Made by a program: the position numbers and the translations under genes
NCBI RefSeq assembly: GCF_001477625.1
Contig: NZ_CP013692.1
Location: forward strand, 3,658,001 to 3,722,000
Length of the DNA: 64,000 bases
Source of the DNA: Paucibacter sp. KCTC 42545
GTDB taxonomy: Bacteria > Pseudomonadota > Gammaproteobacteria > Burkholderiales > Burkholderiaceae_C
Direction: 5' to 3'
Notes under the pieces: generated by a model
Databases searched by the model: none
What the model was told of the DNA's origin: nothing
What the model saw: the letters and a program-made list of their open reading frames with translations, nothing else
Shown here: one piece after another, positions 27,037 to 36,008 of the stretch
Numbering within the stretch: position 1 is the first letter of the stretch
Layout: every line of letters starts with the position of its first letter

Positions 27037-28578
27037 ATGACCTCACTCTCCATCAAGACCAAGCTGTGGTTGCCCATCATCGCCCTGGCCCTGATCGTGG
27101 CGCTGATCATTGCCGCCACCTTCGCGCGCGCGCAGTCGCAGCAAGCCAAGGTGAGCACCGGCCAGGCGACGCAGCAACAGGTGTTTGAGCTGGCCCTGCG
27201 CTGGCGCGGCTTGACCGAGACCAATGCCGTCCGCACCACGGCCGGCATTTTGAGCAGCGACCCCAATGTGGCCGCCACCTTCAAGCCCGAAATTGCCAGC
27301 ACCACGGCGGCGATTTCCGAGATTCAAAAGCAACTGGAAGCCTTGGCAGATGACGCCAGCGAGAAGGCCGCGATGGCCTTGATCGCCCAGCGGCGCAGCG
27401 CTTACATCGACGTACGCACCGAGGTCGGAAAGCTCAAGGCCGCAGGCGATATGCCGGCGGCCATCGCGGCGCTGAACTCACGCATGCTGCCCGCCGTCAG
27501 CGCCTATTTGGACGCCCAGCAGGCCTTCGTCAAGCTGGAGACCGAGCGTTCACAAGCCGTGCGCGATACCGCCGCGGCGGACCGCATGCGCACGCTCTGG
27601 ACGGTGTCGGGGGTGATGAGCGCCATCGTCATCGGCTTGGCGATTTCAACCTACTTTATGGTCCGCTCCATCACCACGCCGCTGACCCGACTGGCACGCC
27701 AGGCCGAACGCATCGGCGGCGGCGACCTCAGCGGCAATATCGAGGTGAACCGCACGGACGAGATCGGCGAGGTGCAGCGCTCGCTCAGCAGCATGCAAGA
27801 CGGCCTGAACCGCGTGGTGAGTGAAGTGCGCGTTAGCGCCGACAGCATCCAGACCGCCAGCACCGAGATCGCCTCCGGCAATCTGGACCTGAGCCAACGC
27901 ACCGAGCAGACGGCCTCCAATCTGCAACAAGCCGCCACCGCCATGACCGAGCTGACCGGCACGGTGCGCCACAGCGCCGACAACGCCGCCACCGCCAAGC
28001 AGCTCGCCGGCAATGCCGCCGATGTGGCGCAGCGCGGCGGCGAGGTGGTCGGGCAAGTGGTGTCGACCATGGACGAGATCAACACCAGCTCGCGCAAGAT
28101 CAGCGAAATCATCGGCGTGATCGATGGCATCGCGTTTCAGACCAATATCCTGGCCCTGAATGCGGCCGTGGAAGCGGCCCGCGCGGGCGAGCAAGGGCGC
28201 GGCTTCGCGGTGGTGGCGGGCGAGGTGCGCTCACTGGCGCAACGCTCGGCCGAGGCTGCGCGTGAGATCAAGGCCTTGATCGGCGCCAGCGTCGAGCGGG
28301 TCGAAACCGGCGCCCGCCTGGTTCAAGCCGCCGGCAGCACCATGACGGAGATTGTGGCCAGCGTCGGCAAGGTCGGCGACATCATCAGCGAGATCCGCGC
28401 CAGCACCGAAGAGCAAAGCGAGGGCATTGGCGCCGTCAACGGCTCGGTCGGTCAGCTCGATCAGATGACGCAGCAGAACGCCGCCTTGGTCGAGGAAAGC
28501 GCGGCCGCCGCCGAATCCTTGCGCGAGCAGGCCAAGAAATTGGCCGGCCTGGTGAGCGGCTTCAAGCTGCATGCCTGA
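27037..28578 (+). CDS. Methyl-accepting chemotaxis protein
   Basis: 513 residues from ATG 27037, chosen because MTSLSIKTKLWLPIIAL gives a basic start before transmembrane helix 1 (about 9-31) and GGAAGG precedes it. A helical-bundle periplasmic ligand domain (about 35-190), helix 2 (about 191-213), HAMP (about 214-267) and the long signalling coiled coil follow. The hairpin tip is GIAFQTNILALNAAVEAARAGEQGRGFAVVAGEVR. It relays ligand signals to CheA/CheW and is adapted by methylation of Gln/Glu pairs. No C-terminal CheR-docking pentapeptide is present. The ligand is unknown, and no che genes are nearby. Confidence 0.95.
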   Translation: MTSLSIKTKLWLPIIALALIVALIIAATFARAQSQQAKVSTGQATQQQVFELALRWRGLTETNAVRTTAGILSSDPNVAATFKPEIASTTAAISEIQKQLEALADDASEKAAMALIAQRRSAYIDVRTEVGKLKAAGDMPAAIAALNSRMLPAVSAYLDAQQAFVKLETERSQAVRDTAAADRMRTLWTVSGVMSAIVIGLAISTYFMVRSITTPLTRLARQAERIGGGDLSGNIEVNRTDEIGEVQRSLSSMQDGLNRVVSEVRVSADSIQTASTEIASGNLDLSQRTEQTASNLQQAATAMTELTGTVRHSADNAATAKQLAGNAADVAQRGGEVVGQVVSTMDEINTSSRKISEIIGVIDGIAFQTNILALNAAVEAARAGEQGRGFAVVAGEVRSLAQRSAEAAREIKALIGASVERVETGARLVQAAGSTMTEIVASVGKVGDIISEIRASTEEQSEGIGAVNGSVGQLDQMTQQNAALVEESAAAAESLREQAKKLAGLVSGFKLHA

Positions 28579-28608
28579 GTGCGGCGTTCGGCGCGCACCG
28601 GGGCGACC

Positions 28609-30321
28609 TTAGCCCCTAACAACTGAAGCTGCATCGGCAGCAGGCGCCATCAAACTCGCCTGCACCGCATCGGCCACGCTCCAGAACATGCGCTCGGGCG
28701 CGCCCAGGCCTTGCGGGTCCCAGCCCTGCAGCAACTCGCGCACAGACTCTTTCACGCGCGACAGCACCAGAGTCTTGCCGCAGGCCCTCAGGCGTTGATC
28801 CAGCTCCTGCAGGCACTCAACCGCCGTGCTGTCCAGATCCGAACTTTCCTCCAGACTGAGGATCACGGTGCGTATGCCGTCGCCCGGCGCCACCCGGCCC
28901 ATCACCTCGGCCTCCACCCGCTCGGCGCTGGCAAAGAACAGCGGCTCCTCGGGGCGCAACACCAGCAGGCCGGGTTTGGGCTGGGCGCCGCCGCCCAGGG
29001 TGACGTAGTTGCGGCTGTCGTCCAGCTCGCCCAACTCATGCACCACCGGCTGGCTGAAGCGCCGCAAAGCATCCACCAGCGAGAGCGCAATCGCCGCCAA
29101 CATGCCGTGCAAGACGCCAAACAGAATCACCGCCGCCACCGCGGTGATCATCAGGGTGCGGTCACGATTCATGCGCCACAGCGCCAGCAAGGGCGCGGGC
29201 TTGAGGGCATGGAAGAGCGCCCCAATCACCGCCACCGCCAACACCGGCCGGGGCAGGAAGTGCAGAGCCGGCAACGCGAACAGCAGCACCAGCACGATGG
29301 CGCCCAGGGCGGCCACGCCGGACCAACGGCTGGTCGCCCCAGCCGCCGCATTGGCGGCGCAGGCCGAGAAGCCCGCGCCCACCGGCATGCCCTGGAACAA
29401 GGCCGAACCGATATTGCAAGCGCCCAGCACCAGCAGCTCGCGATTGGGCTCCAGCCGGTCTCCATGCGCCAAGGCCAGAGTGCGCATGCTGCCCCAGGAT
29501 TCGGCAAACAGCAGTACCACTAGGCCGAAGGCCAGCTCGGCCAATTGCAGCCATTCCGCCACCGGCAGATCGGGCAAGCTCGGGGAAAAACGCAAGGCAT
29601 CCACTGCGCCCACCTCGGCCACGCCAAGCGCACGCAAGTCCAGCCCGGCAGCCGCCGCGATGGCCAGCACAATCACCACCAAGGCAGCCGGCACCCGCGG
29701 CCAGGGCCTGAGAAGGGCAAGACCCACACCCGCCGCCAAGGCCACCCACACGCTGAGCCCATGCCACTGCTGAGGATGGCTCAACACATAGGCCAAGATT
29801 TGCAAAGGATCGTGCCGCACGCCCGCGGGCAGGGTCAGGCCCAGCGCATCAGGCAATTGCTTGATGACGATGGTGACGGCCAGCGCGAAGGCAAAGCCGC
29901 GCAGCACTGGCCGTGACACAAAGGCCGATAAAGCTCCCTGCTTGGCCCAGGCCAGCAGACACAGAATCACCCCTGCCAAGAGCACCAGCGCCAGCAGGGC
30001 CTGGACATAATGCCCATGCTCAGCGTTGCCCACAAAGCCTGGCATGGTCAGAACGGCGGCTGCCGCCAAGGTGGCGCTGGACGAGGTGGGGGACACGATG
30101 GCGAAACGGCTGCCGCCGAACAAGGCGTACAGCAGCAAGCCCACCAACATACCCGTCAAGGCATGGGCCACCGGCAGCCGCGCCAGGCCCGCATAAGCCA
30201 CCGCCTCGGGCAAAAGCAGGCCGGCCACGCACAGGCCGGCCACCAGATCACGCCAACGTGCTTGCGAGGCAGGCGCAGCAGCGGGCTGGGGTGAGGACAT
30301 GAGGAGCGGCGCGCTAGGCAT
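28609..30321 (-). CDS. SulP-family inorganic anion transporter with STAS domain
   Basis: About 570 residues from ATG 30321 (preceded by AGGGTG at good spacing and overlapping the DUF2252 stop by eight bases); ATG 30300 is an alternative. It begins RWRDLVAGLCVAGLLLPEAVAYAGLA, the SulP N-terminal signature, then about 12 membrane helices including the ATSRWSGVAALGA region. A C-terminal STAS domain (about 450-545) contains TVILSLEESSDLDSTAVECLQEL. SulP proteins move sulfate, bicarbonate, dicarboxylates or molybdate. The neighbours give no substrate hint. Confidence 0.92.
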   Translation of the reverse strand: MPSAPLLMSSPQPAAAPASQARWRDLVAGLCVAGLLLPEAVAYAGLARLPVAHALTGMLVGLLLYALFGGSRFAIVSPTSSSATLAAAAVLTMPGFVGNAEHGHYVQALLALVLLAGVILCLLAWAKQGALSAFVSRPVLRGFAFALAVTIVIKQLPDALGLTLPAGVRHDPLQILAYVLSHPQQWHGLSVWVALAAGVGLALLRPWPRVPAALVVIVLAIAAAAGLDLRALGVAEVGAVDALRFSPSLPDLPVAEWLQLAELAFGLVVLLFAESWGSMRTLALAHGDRLEPNRELLVLGACNIGSALFQGMPVGAGFSACAANAAAGATSRWSGVAALGAIVLVLLFALPALHFLPRPVLAVAVIGALFHALKPAPLLALWRMNRDRTLMITAVAAVILFGVLHGMLAAIALSLVDALRRFSQPVVHELGELDDSRNYVTLGGGAQPKPGLLVLRPEEPLFFASAERVEAEVMGRVAPGDGIRTVILSLEESSDLDSTAVECLQELDQRLRACGKTLVLSRVKESVRELLQGWDPQGLGAPERMFWSVADAVQASLMAPAADAASVVRG

Positions 30322-31519
30322 GGCTGAAGGCACCCTGGTCGTAGGCCTGATTGAATTGCTCGGCGTCACGCAGCGCCTGCTCGGCGCAAGCCTTGGCGGC
30401 CTGGAGCAGCGCAGGCTGCCACTGCGGGCGGGACTGGCCAAACGCGATCAAGGCGTCGGCCGTGGCCGAGCCCTCGCGGCCCGCGCTGCGCAGCTGCGCC
30501 CAGGCCAGCAACTGGCCGAAATTTGCCACCAGCGTGGCCAGCTCACCCGTCTTCAGCTGCGTGGCGCGCAAGGCCACCCGGTCCTCGGTGGGCTGCAAGG
30601 CGCGCAACACAAAGGCCTGCTGCTTGAACAGCACGGGCTGCAGAAACGCTACCGGCACGGCCTGCAAGCGCCGCTGCAAGGCCACGATACGCTGGGCCTC
30701 GTCCGCCCACGCCGGCTGGGCTGCAGGCGAAAAGGGTTGCAGCGCCGAGGGCATGGCCTGCTTAAGGTCGAGCAAATATTGGCCATCAGGCCCGCCCTTG
30801 CCCGCCACCAAAAGCACATAACGCGTCAGGCCCAGGCTGCCCGTGCCGGCAACCCGCCGCGCCACATCCAGCAGTTCAAAGAAATCAGGCTTGGCCTGGG
30901 ACTGAGTCTGGGCGAACTGCTGCATCAAGGCCTGCACCTCGGCGCGCTGCGCTTCCGTCACCGGCAAGGTCTTCTTGCCGTCGACCTTGAGGCGCCGTTG
31001 CAAGCCCTCACCGCTGCAGCGCTTGTCCAGATAGGCCGCGCGTTTGCGGCCCTGCAAGCTGCCCAGCAAATCGGCAATCAGGCCGCTCGCGGTCTCGGTT
31101 TCAATCCAGTAGGCCTTGCCCTCGGCCAAGGCGGCGGCGTAGGCACTCAGGAAGGCTTGGGACAAGGGCTCGGCATCGGCTGCGCCCAGGCCCAGGCTGC
31201 CCAGACCCAGCCGCAAGCTGACCAATAAACGCAGCGGGTCCCAGCTGGCCGGGGCCAAGGCGGCTTCATCGAAATCATTCAAGTCGAAATAGACCAGGCG
31301 GGTGTCGCCCTTGTAGCTGCCGAAGTTTTCCAGATGCACGTCGCCACAGGCCCAGGCCAGCGGCGCGGCCGGCAAGTCCGGCGGCATTTGCGCGTGGAAC
31401 AAGTGGCAGCTGCCGCGGAAAAAAGCAAAGGGGTCGGCGCGCATGCGCTGGTACTTCAGCTGCAAACGCTCGGGTTCACGGCCGTGGTTGAAATGGCGAA
31501 TTGCTGCTATCGGATCCAT
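30314..31519 (-). CDS. DUF2252 family protein (kinase-like fold)
   Basis: 401 residues from ATG 31519. Conserved family blocks are RMRADPFAFFRGSCHLFH, WACGDVHLENFGSYKG and VYFDLNDFDEAALAPASWD. The GDxHxxN and later DFDE patterns recall the catalytic loop and metal-binding Asp of aminoglycoside phosphotransferase-like kinases, so a phosphotransfer role on a small molecule is plausible but unproven. No signal peptide. It overlaps the SulP gene start, so the two are co-expressed. It is divergent from the DUF885 gene across about 150 bp. Confidence 0.88.
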   Translation of the reverse strand: MDPIAAIRHFNHGREPERLQLKYQRMRADPFAFFRGSCHLFHAQMPPDLPAAPLAWACGDVHLENFGSYKGDTRLVYFDLNDFDEAALAPASWDPLRLLVSLRLGLGSLGLGAADAEPLSQAFLSAYAAALAEGKAYWIETETASGLIADLLGSLQGRKRAAYLDKRCSGEGLQRRLKVDGKKTLPVTEAQRAEVQALMQQFAQTQSQAKPDFFELLDVARRVAGTGSLGLTRYVLLVAGKGGPDGQYLLDLKQAMPSALQPFSPAAQPAWADEAQRIVALQRRLQAVPVAFLQPVLFKQQAFVLRALQPTEDRVALRATQLKTGELATLVANFGQLLAWAQLRSAGREGSATADALIAFGQSRPQWQPALLQAAKACAEQALRDAEQFNQAYDQGAFSHA

Positions 31520-31671
31520 GGTGCTGCGTTTGTTCTCCTCTGCCCTCTGCAGGCCAAAGCATAGCCGCCGTGAGCTGAGCCATGGCGAAGCCATCGCTGG
31601 GCCATCGCCAGCGCCCGTGCAAGCAATGCGGCTAGGATGGCCCCCTTCCGATGCCGCCAACAAACTCGCCC

Positions 31672-33483
31672 ATGCTGAAGCGTTTTCTCGCAGTCGCCCT
31701 CGCCTTCCCCGTCCTGAGCGCCCAGGCAGCACAGGCCCCACAGCCAGCCGTAGCTGCCGCAGCGAAAGCAGCCACCACAGCGCCCTCGCGACTGCTGCAT
31801 CAGATCGGTGAACGCTACTTCGAAGCTGGCTTGCAGCTCGACCCGCTGCGAGCCAGCGAGTTGCTGGGCGAAGCCCGCTTTGAGGACAAGCTCAGCATCG
31901 ATATCGCCCCCGCGCATCTGCGCCGCGAGCGCCAGCTGCAGCAACAACTGCTGCGCGAACTGAGCGCCCTGCCGCAGGACCAACTGCCAGAGCCCGAGCG
32001 CCTGAGCTTGGCCCTGCTGCAGCGCCAAGCAGAAGATCAACTCGCGGCACTGGCATTCCCTGCCGAGCTGCTGCCCATCGACCATTACGGCGGCATGCCC
32101 GTCACCCTGGCCCAGCTGGGCACCGGCCAAGGCGTGCAGGTCTTGAGCAGCGAAGCCAATTACCGCCATTTCCTCAAGCGTCTGCAGGCCTTGCCGGCCT
32201 GGAACGCGCAGGCGATGACGAATATGCGCGAGGGCATGCGCCGCGGCATCGTCCAGCCGCGCGCGTTGACCGAGCGGGCCATCGAAACCCTGCGCCCGCT
32301 GGCCGAGGCGGATGCCGAGCACAGCGCCTTCACCCTGCCGCTGCGCCAATTCCCGGCCCACTTCACGCCCGCGCAACGCCAGCGCTTGAGCCAGGCCTAT
32401 CGCAAGACCTGGCGCGAGCAGCTGCAGCCCTCGATGGCCGCCTTGCTGCGCTTTTTGCAGCAGGACTATCTGCCGCATACCCGCGAAAGCGCCGGCCTGG
32501 GTGCGCTGCCCAATGGCGCAGCCTGGTACGCCATGCGGGTGCGCGAGGCCACCACCACGGCGCTGACGCCCGAGGCCATCCACCAGCTGGGCCTGGCCGA
32601 GGTGGCGCGCATCCATGCGGAGATGGACAAGCTCAAACCCCAGCTGGGCGGCAGCGGGCCGCTGAGCGCCTTCCTGGCCGAATACAACCAGCGCCCCGCC
32701 ATGCGCCCCTTCAAGACCGATGCCGAGGTGCTGGCCGCCTACGCCGCCATCAACCAAAAGGTGGAGGCGCAACTGCCGCGCCTGTTCAAGCTGCGCCCCA
32801 AGGCGGCGCTGGAAATTCGCGCCGAACCCGAGATCAGCAAGGCCACTGCCAGCGCGCACTACATGAGTGCCGCCAGCGATGGCTCGCGCCCCGGCGTGTT
32901 CTTCGAAGTCATCACCGCGCCGGGCGATATCGCCACCACCGGCATGACCAGCTTGTTCCTGCACGAAGGCCAGCCCGGCCATCATTTTCAGATTGCGCTG
33001 CAGGCCGAATCAGCCCTGCCGCGCTTTCGCCGCTACAGCGGCAACGATGCCTTCATCGAAGGCTGGGCCCTGTACGCCGAATCGCTGGGCCATGAGATGG
33101 GCTTGTACGCCAATGATGCCGACGCGCTGTTGGGCCACCTGAGCGCGGACCTGCACCGCGCCGTGCGCCTGGTCACCGACACCGGTCTGCACGCCAAAGG
33201 CTGGACGCGTGAGCAAAGCATGCGCTACATGATGGACGCGGAAGGCATTGACGAGGCCGACGCCCGCCGCTCTACCGAGCGCTATATGGCTTGGCCCGGC
33301 CAAGCCCTGGCCTACAAGATCGGCGCACTGAAAATTCGCGAACTGCGCGATCTGGCCCAGGCGCGCCTAGGCGCCGACTTCTCTTATGCCGACTTCCATG
33401 AGCAAATTCTGGGCGATGGCGCCCTGCCGCTGGATTTGCTGGAGGCCAAGCTCAAGCAGTGGCTGGCGCGCCAGAGCAAGTAA
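31672..33483 (+). CDS. Exported DUF885 family metallohydrolase-like protein
   Basis: 603 residues from ATG 31672 (ATG 31651 is also possible), with a signal peptide (FLAVALAFPVLSAQA). The DUF885 domain fills the rest: SLFLHEGQPGHHFQIALQ supplies a His-Glu...His zinc-type motif, EGWALYAESLGHEMG a likely third ligand Glu, and RRSTERYMAWPGQALAYKIG the conserved C-terminal block. Related proteins are described as carboxypeptidase- or oligopeptidase-like. It is probably periplasmic. The substrate is unknown. It converges with the sensor kinase at 33524. Confidence 0.88.
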   Translation: MLKRFLAVALAFPVLSAQAAQAPQPAVAAAAKAATTAPSRLLHQIGERYFEAGLQLDPLRASELLGEARFEDKLSIDIAPAHLRRERQLQQQLLRELSALPQDQLPEPERLSLALLQRQAEDQLAALAFPAELLPIDHYGGMPVTLAQLGTGQGVQVLSSEANYRHFLKRLQALPAWNAQAMTNMREGMRRGIVQPRALTERAIETLRPLAEADAEHSAFTLPLRQFPAHFTPAQRQRLSQAYRKTWREQLQPSMAALLRFLQQDYLPHTRESAGLGALPNGAAWYAMRVREATTTALTPEAIHQLGLAEVARIHAEMDKLKPQLGGSGPLSAFLAEYNQRPAMRPFKTDAEVLAAYAAINQKVEAQLPRLFKLRPKAALEIRAEPEISKATASAHYMSAASDGSRPGVFFEVITAPGDIATTGMTSLFLHEGQPGHHFQIALQAESALPRFRRYSGNDAFIEGWALYAESLGHEMGLYANDADALLGHLSADLHRAVRLVTDTGLHAKGWTREQSMRYMMDAEGIDEADARRSTERYMAWPGQALAYKIGALKIRELRDLAQARLGADFSYADFHEQILGDGALPLDLLEAKLKQWLARQSK

Positions 33484-33523
33484 GGGGGAAGCAGTCAGCT
33501 AGGGCGCATGAGGAAGCGCCGCC

Positions 33524-35794
33524 TCAAGCCTGCGGCGCGCGCCGGGGCAGATTCAGTGTGAACACCGTGCCCTGACCCGGCGTGCTGCGCAGCTCGATGC
33601 TGCCGCCCAGCACATTGCTCACCAGGGTGTGGACCAGATGCAGGCCCAGGCCGCTGCCGCCTTCGCCCAGCTTGGTGGTGAAGAAGGGCTTGAACACCTG
33701 CGACTGATGCGCAAGCGGAATGCCACCGCCGTTATCGCTGACGCTGAGCACGATTTGATCGTTGCTCAGTGATTCCAGGCGGATCAAAACCTCGCCGCCG
33801 CTTTCGCTCTGGCAGTTGGCCAGGCCGTGCACAAAGGCGTTCTCCACCAGATTGCCCAGCACCTGGCCGAAGGCGCCGGGGTAGCTGTCCAGCTGCACAT
33901 CCGCCGCCACCTCCACCCGCAAGACGCCGCGGCTGTGCAGGGACTTGCCCTGAGGCCGGGCGTTGAGGGTGTAGGGCAGCAGATGCAGCACCTCATCACA
34001 CACCAGCTTCAAATCGAAGAGGCGGCGCTGCAGGCTGGCGCGGTCCACCGAAACTTGCTTGAAGTCTTGCACCAAGCTGGCCGAGCGGCCCAGATTGCCC
34101 AGCGCCAGGTCCAGGCCTTGCGCCACCGTCTGCAAATTGGCCTGCAAGGCACTGCGGCGCAGTGGCAAGCCTTGCGCCTGCTCTTGCAGCTGCGTGAGTG
34201 CGGCTTCTACAGCGGTCCGCGCCGTGTCCACCGCCATCAGGCCATTGCCGATGGGCGTGTTCAGTTCATGCGCCACGCCGGCCACCAGCGAGCCCAAGCC
34301 GGCCAGCGTTTCCTTGCGCACCAGTTCTTCCTGCGCTTGCAGCAAGGCGGCGGTGCGCTGCGCCACCCGGTCTTCCAGCGTGGCATTGAGCTGGCGCACC
34401 TCGCCTTCGGCCTGACGGCGCTCCGTCACCTCATGTTGCAAGGCCTGCGCCTGCGATTGCGTTTCGCGCTGGCGCGCCAGCAGCTGCGCGCCCAGCGCAT
34501 CAAAGGCCGAACTCAGACGCCGCAAATCGCTGGACGAGCCAGCCACCATCGGCGCGATCTCACGGTCCTGCGCCAGCTGTTCGGCCAAGGTGTCCACCGC
34601 GCCGGTGAGCCGACCCAAAGGCTGCTTGACCAGGCGCCGAATCACACGCCGCACCATCCACAGCGTCAGCCCCAAGGCCAGCAGGCTGAAGCCCAGAATC
34701 CAATACGCGGCGCCACGCACGCGCTGGTCGAGGCGCGCCTTTTCCAGCAAGGTCACCGACCACCAATCGGGCCCGGCAATCGGCGCCCAGGCCACCCAAT
34801 AAGCGCCGTCGGGCGACTGCAAGGCCAGACCCTGGCCCAGGTCAGCGCCGCTAGCCTGGCTCTGGACATGCGAGCGGATCATTGCGTAAGCCATGTCCAG
34901 CACCGGGTCATTGAGTTGCGCCAGCGCCAGCTGGCCTTGGGCCTGAGCAATGCGTTCGCGCAAATCGGGGTGGGCAATCAGGTGGCCATCATGGCTGAGG
35001 ATGATGGCCTTGCTACCGTTCTCCACGTCTTGCGGTACGTTCAGCAGTGTGTCAACGCTGATGTCGTGCCCGACGGTGCCGACCCAGCGGCCCCGCCAGT
35101 CCAGCGGCGCGATCACCGAGACCATCCAGGTTTTGGCCTCGGCATCGAAATAGACCGGGGTCCAGAACTGCTCGCGCTGCGGATTGCGCTTCGGGTCCGA
35201 GCCCTGCATGGTGGGGTAGTCGAAATTGTCGGTGGCCGGCGTGGCGCTGGCCCCCCAGTCGATGCCGTTGGAATAGACCATCAGGCCCTTCTCGACAAAG
35301 TCCACATAGGCCGAGAAGAACGGTGGCACCAGGGCCGGCCCTTGCTCGGCCAGCAAATCGTGGCTGACCACGGCACGCAGGCGTTCATCCGCGCTCAACC
35401 CTTGGCCGTTCTGCAAATAAAAAGTGGGCCGGCGTTTGGCATCCACCAGCGCCGGCTTGACACGCCAGACACCATCGGCCGAGCGCTCAAACAGCTCAGC
35501 GAAACGCCGCTCGGCCTGCGCTGGCGGCAGCGCCTCGGCACGCTCCAGCCAGGCCGCATGCAGGCGCTTCACACTGGCCTGCGCCTGGGCGAACAACTGG
35601 CCCTGCTGAGTGGCCCGCAACACCACATTGCGCATCAGGATGGATGGCACCTGGGCGGAGGTCAGCCGGGCGATGGACAGCTGCGCAATCAGCGCCAGAC
35701 ACAGCAGCAAGAGCACGATGACAGCACCGATTTGCACGGTCAGCTGGCGTGCAAGCGACATCTGTTTGAATCGAGCGAATCGCCAAAACTTCAT
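33524..35794 (-). CDS. Sensor histidine kinase with periplasmic Cache-type domain
   Basis: 756 residues. Helix 1 is near 19-42; a large periplasmic double-Cache-like domain (about 45-350) contains GTVGHDISVDTLLNVPQ and WVAWAPIAGPDWWSVTLLEK. Helix 2 is near 360-380, followed by a HAMP-like segment, a coiled coil, HisKA with the phospho-acceptor His in VAGVAHELNTPIGNGLMAV, and HATPase with NLVENAFVHGLAN, VSDNGGGIP and GEGGSGLGLHLVH. No response regulator gene is adjacent, so it is an orphan whose partner lies elsewhere. Cache sensors usually bind small organic molecules. It is separated from the TRAP operon by a strong terminator. Confidence 0.9.
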   Translation of the reverse strand: MKFWRFARFKQMSLARQLTVQIGAVIVLLLLCLALIAQLSIARLTSAQVPSILMRNVVLRATQQGQLFAQAQASVKRLHAAWLERAEALPPAQAERRFAELFERSADGVWRVKPALVDAKRRPTFYLQNGQGLSADERLRAVVSHDLLAEQGPALVPPFFSAYVDFVEKGLMVYSNGIDWGASATPATDNFDYPTMQGSDPKRNPQREQFWTPVYFDAEAKTWMVSVIAPLDWRGRWVGTVGHDISVDTLLNVPQDVENGSKAIILSHDGHLIAHPDLRERIAQAQGQLALAQLNDPVLDMAYAMIRSHVQSQASGADLGQGLALQSPDGAYWVAWAPIAGPDWWSVTLLEKARLDQRVRGAAYWILGFSLLALGLTLWMVRRVIRRLVKQPLGRLTGAVDTLAEQLAQDREIAPMVAGSSSDLRRLSSAFDALGAQLLARQRETQSQAQALQHEVTERRQAEGEVRQLNATLEDRVAQRTAALLQAQEELVRKETLAGLGSLVAGVAHELNTPIGNGLMAVDTARTAVEAALTQLQEQAQGLPLRRSALQANLQTVAQGLDLALGNLGRSASLVQDFKQVSVDRASLQRRLFDLKLVCDEVLHLLPYTLNARPQGKSLHSRGVLRVEVAADVQLDSYPGAFGQVLGNLVENAFVHGLANCQSESGGEVLIRLESLSNDQIVLSVSDNGGGIPLAHQSQVFKPFFTTKLGEGGSGLGLHLVHTLVSNVLGGSIELRSTPGQGTVFTLNLPRRAPQA

Positions 35795-35913
35795 GAAGCG
35801 CGAAATCTCATCTTGCTGAACTGCCCGGACGATACCACCGCTGAAATGCGGCGCCGGCGCGCATCATCCCCTGCAAACGGGCGGCGGACTTTGCGCCGCC
35901 GCAAGAATGCGCG

Positions 35914-35960
35914 CGCAAAAAGAAACAGGGCGCGCGGCTGATGAAAGCCGTCGCGCCCTG
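35914..35960 (-). terminator. Rho-independent terminator of the TRAP transporter operon
   Basis: On the minus strand a GC-rich stem (CAGGGCGCGA-CGGCT region pairing with AGCC-GCGCGCCCTG; arms 35926-35939 and 35946-35960, loop of six) is followed by TTTCTTTTT. It lies about 50 bp after the dctM stop and reads in the operon's direction. Confidence 0.85.
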
Positions 35961-36008
35961 CCCTGGATTGGAGCCCCTGAGTCGCACTCAGGCGCCGGGC
36001 CAAGCCCT

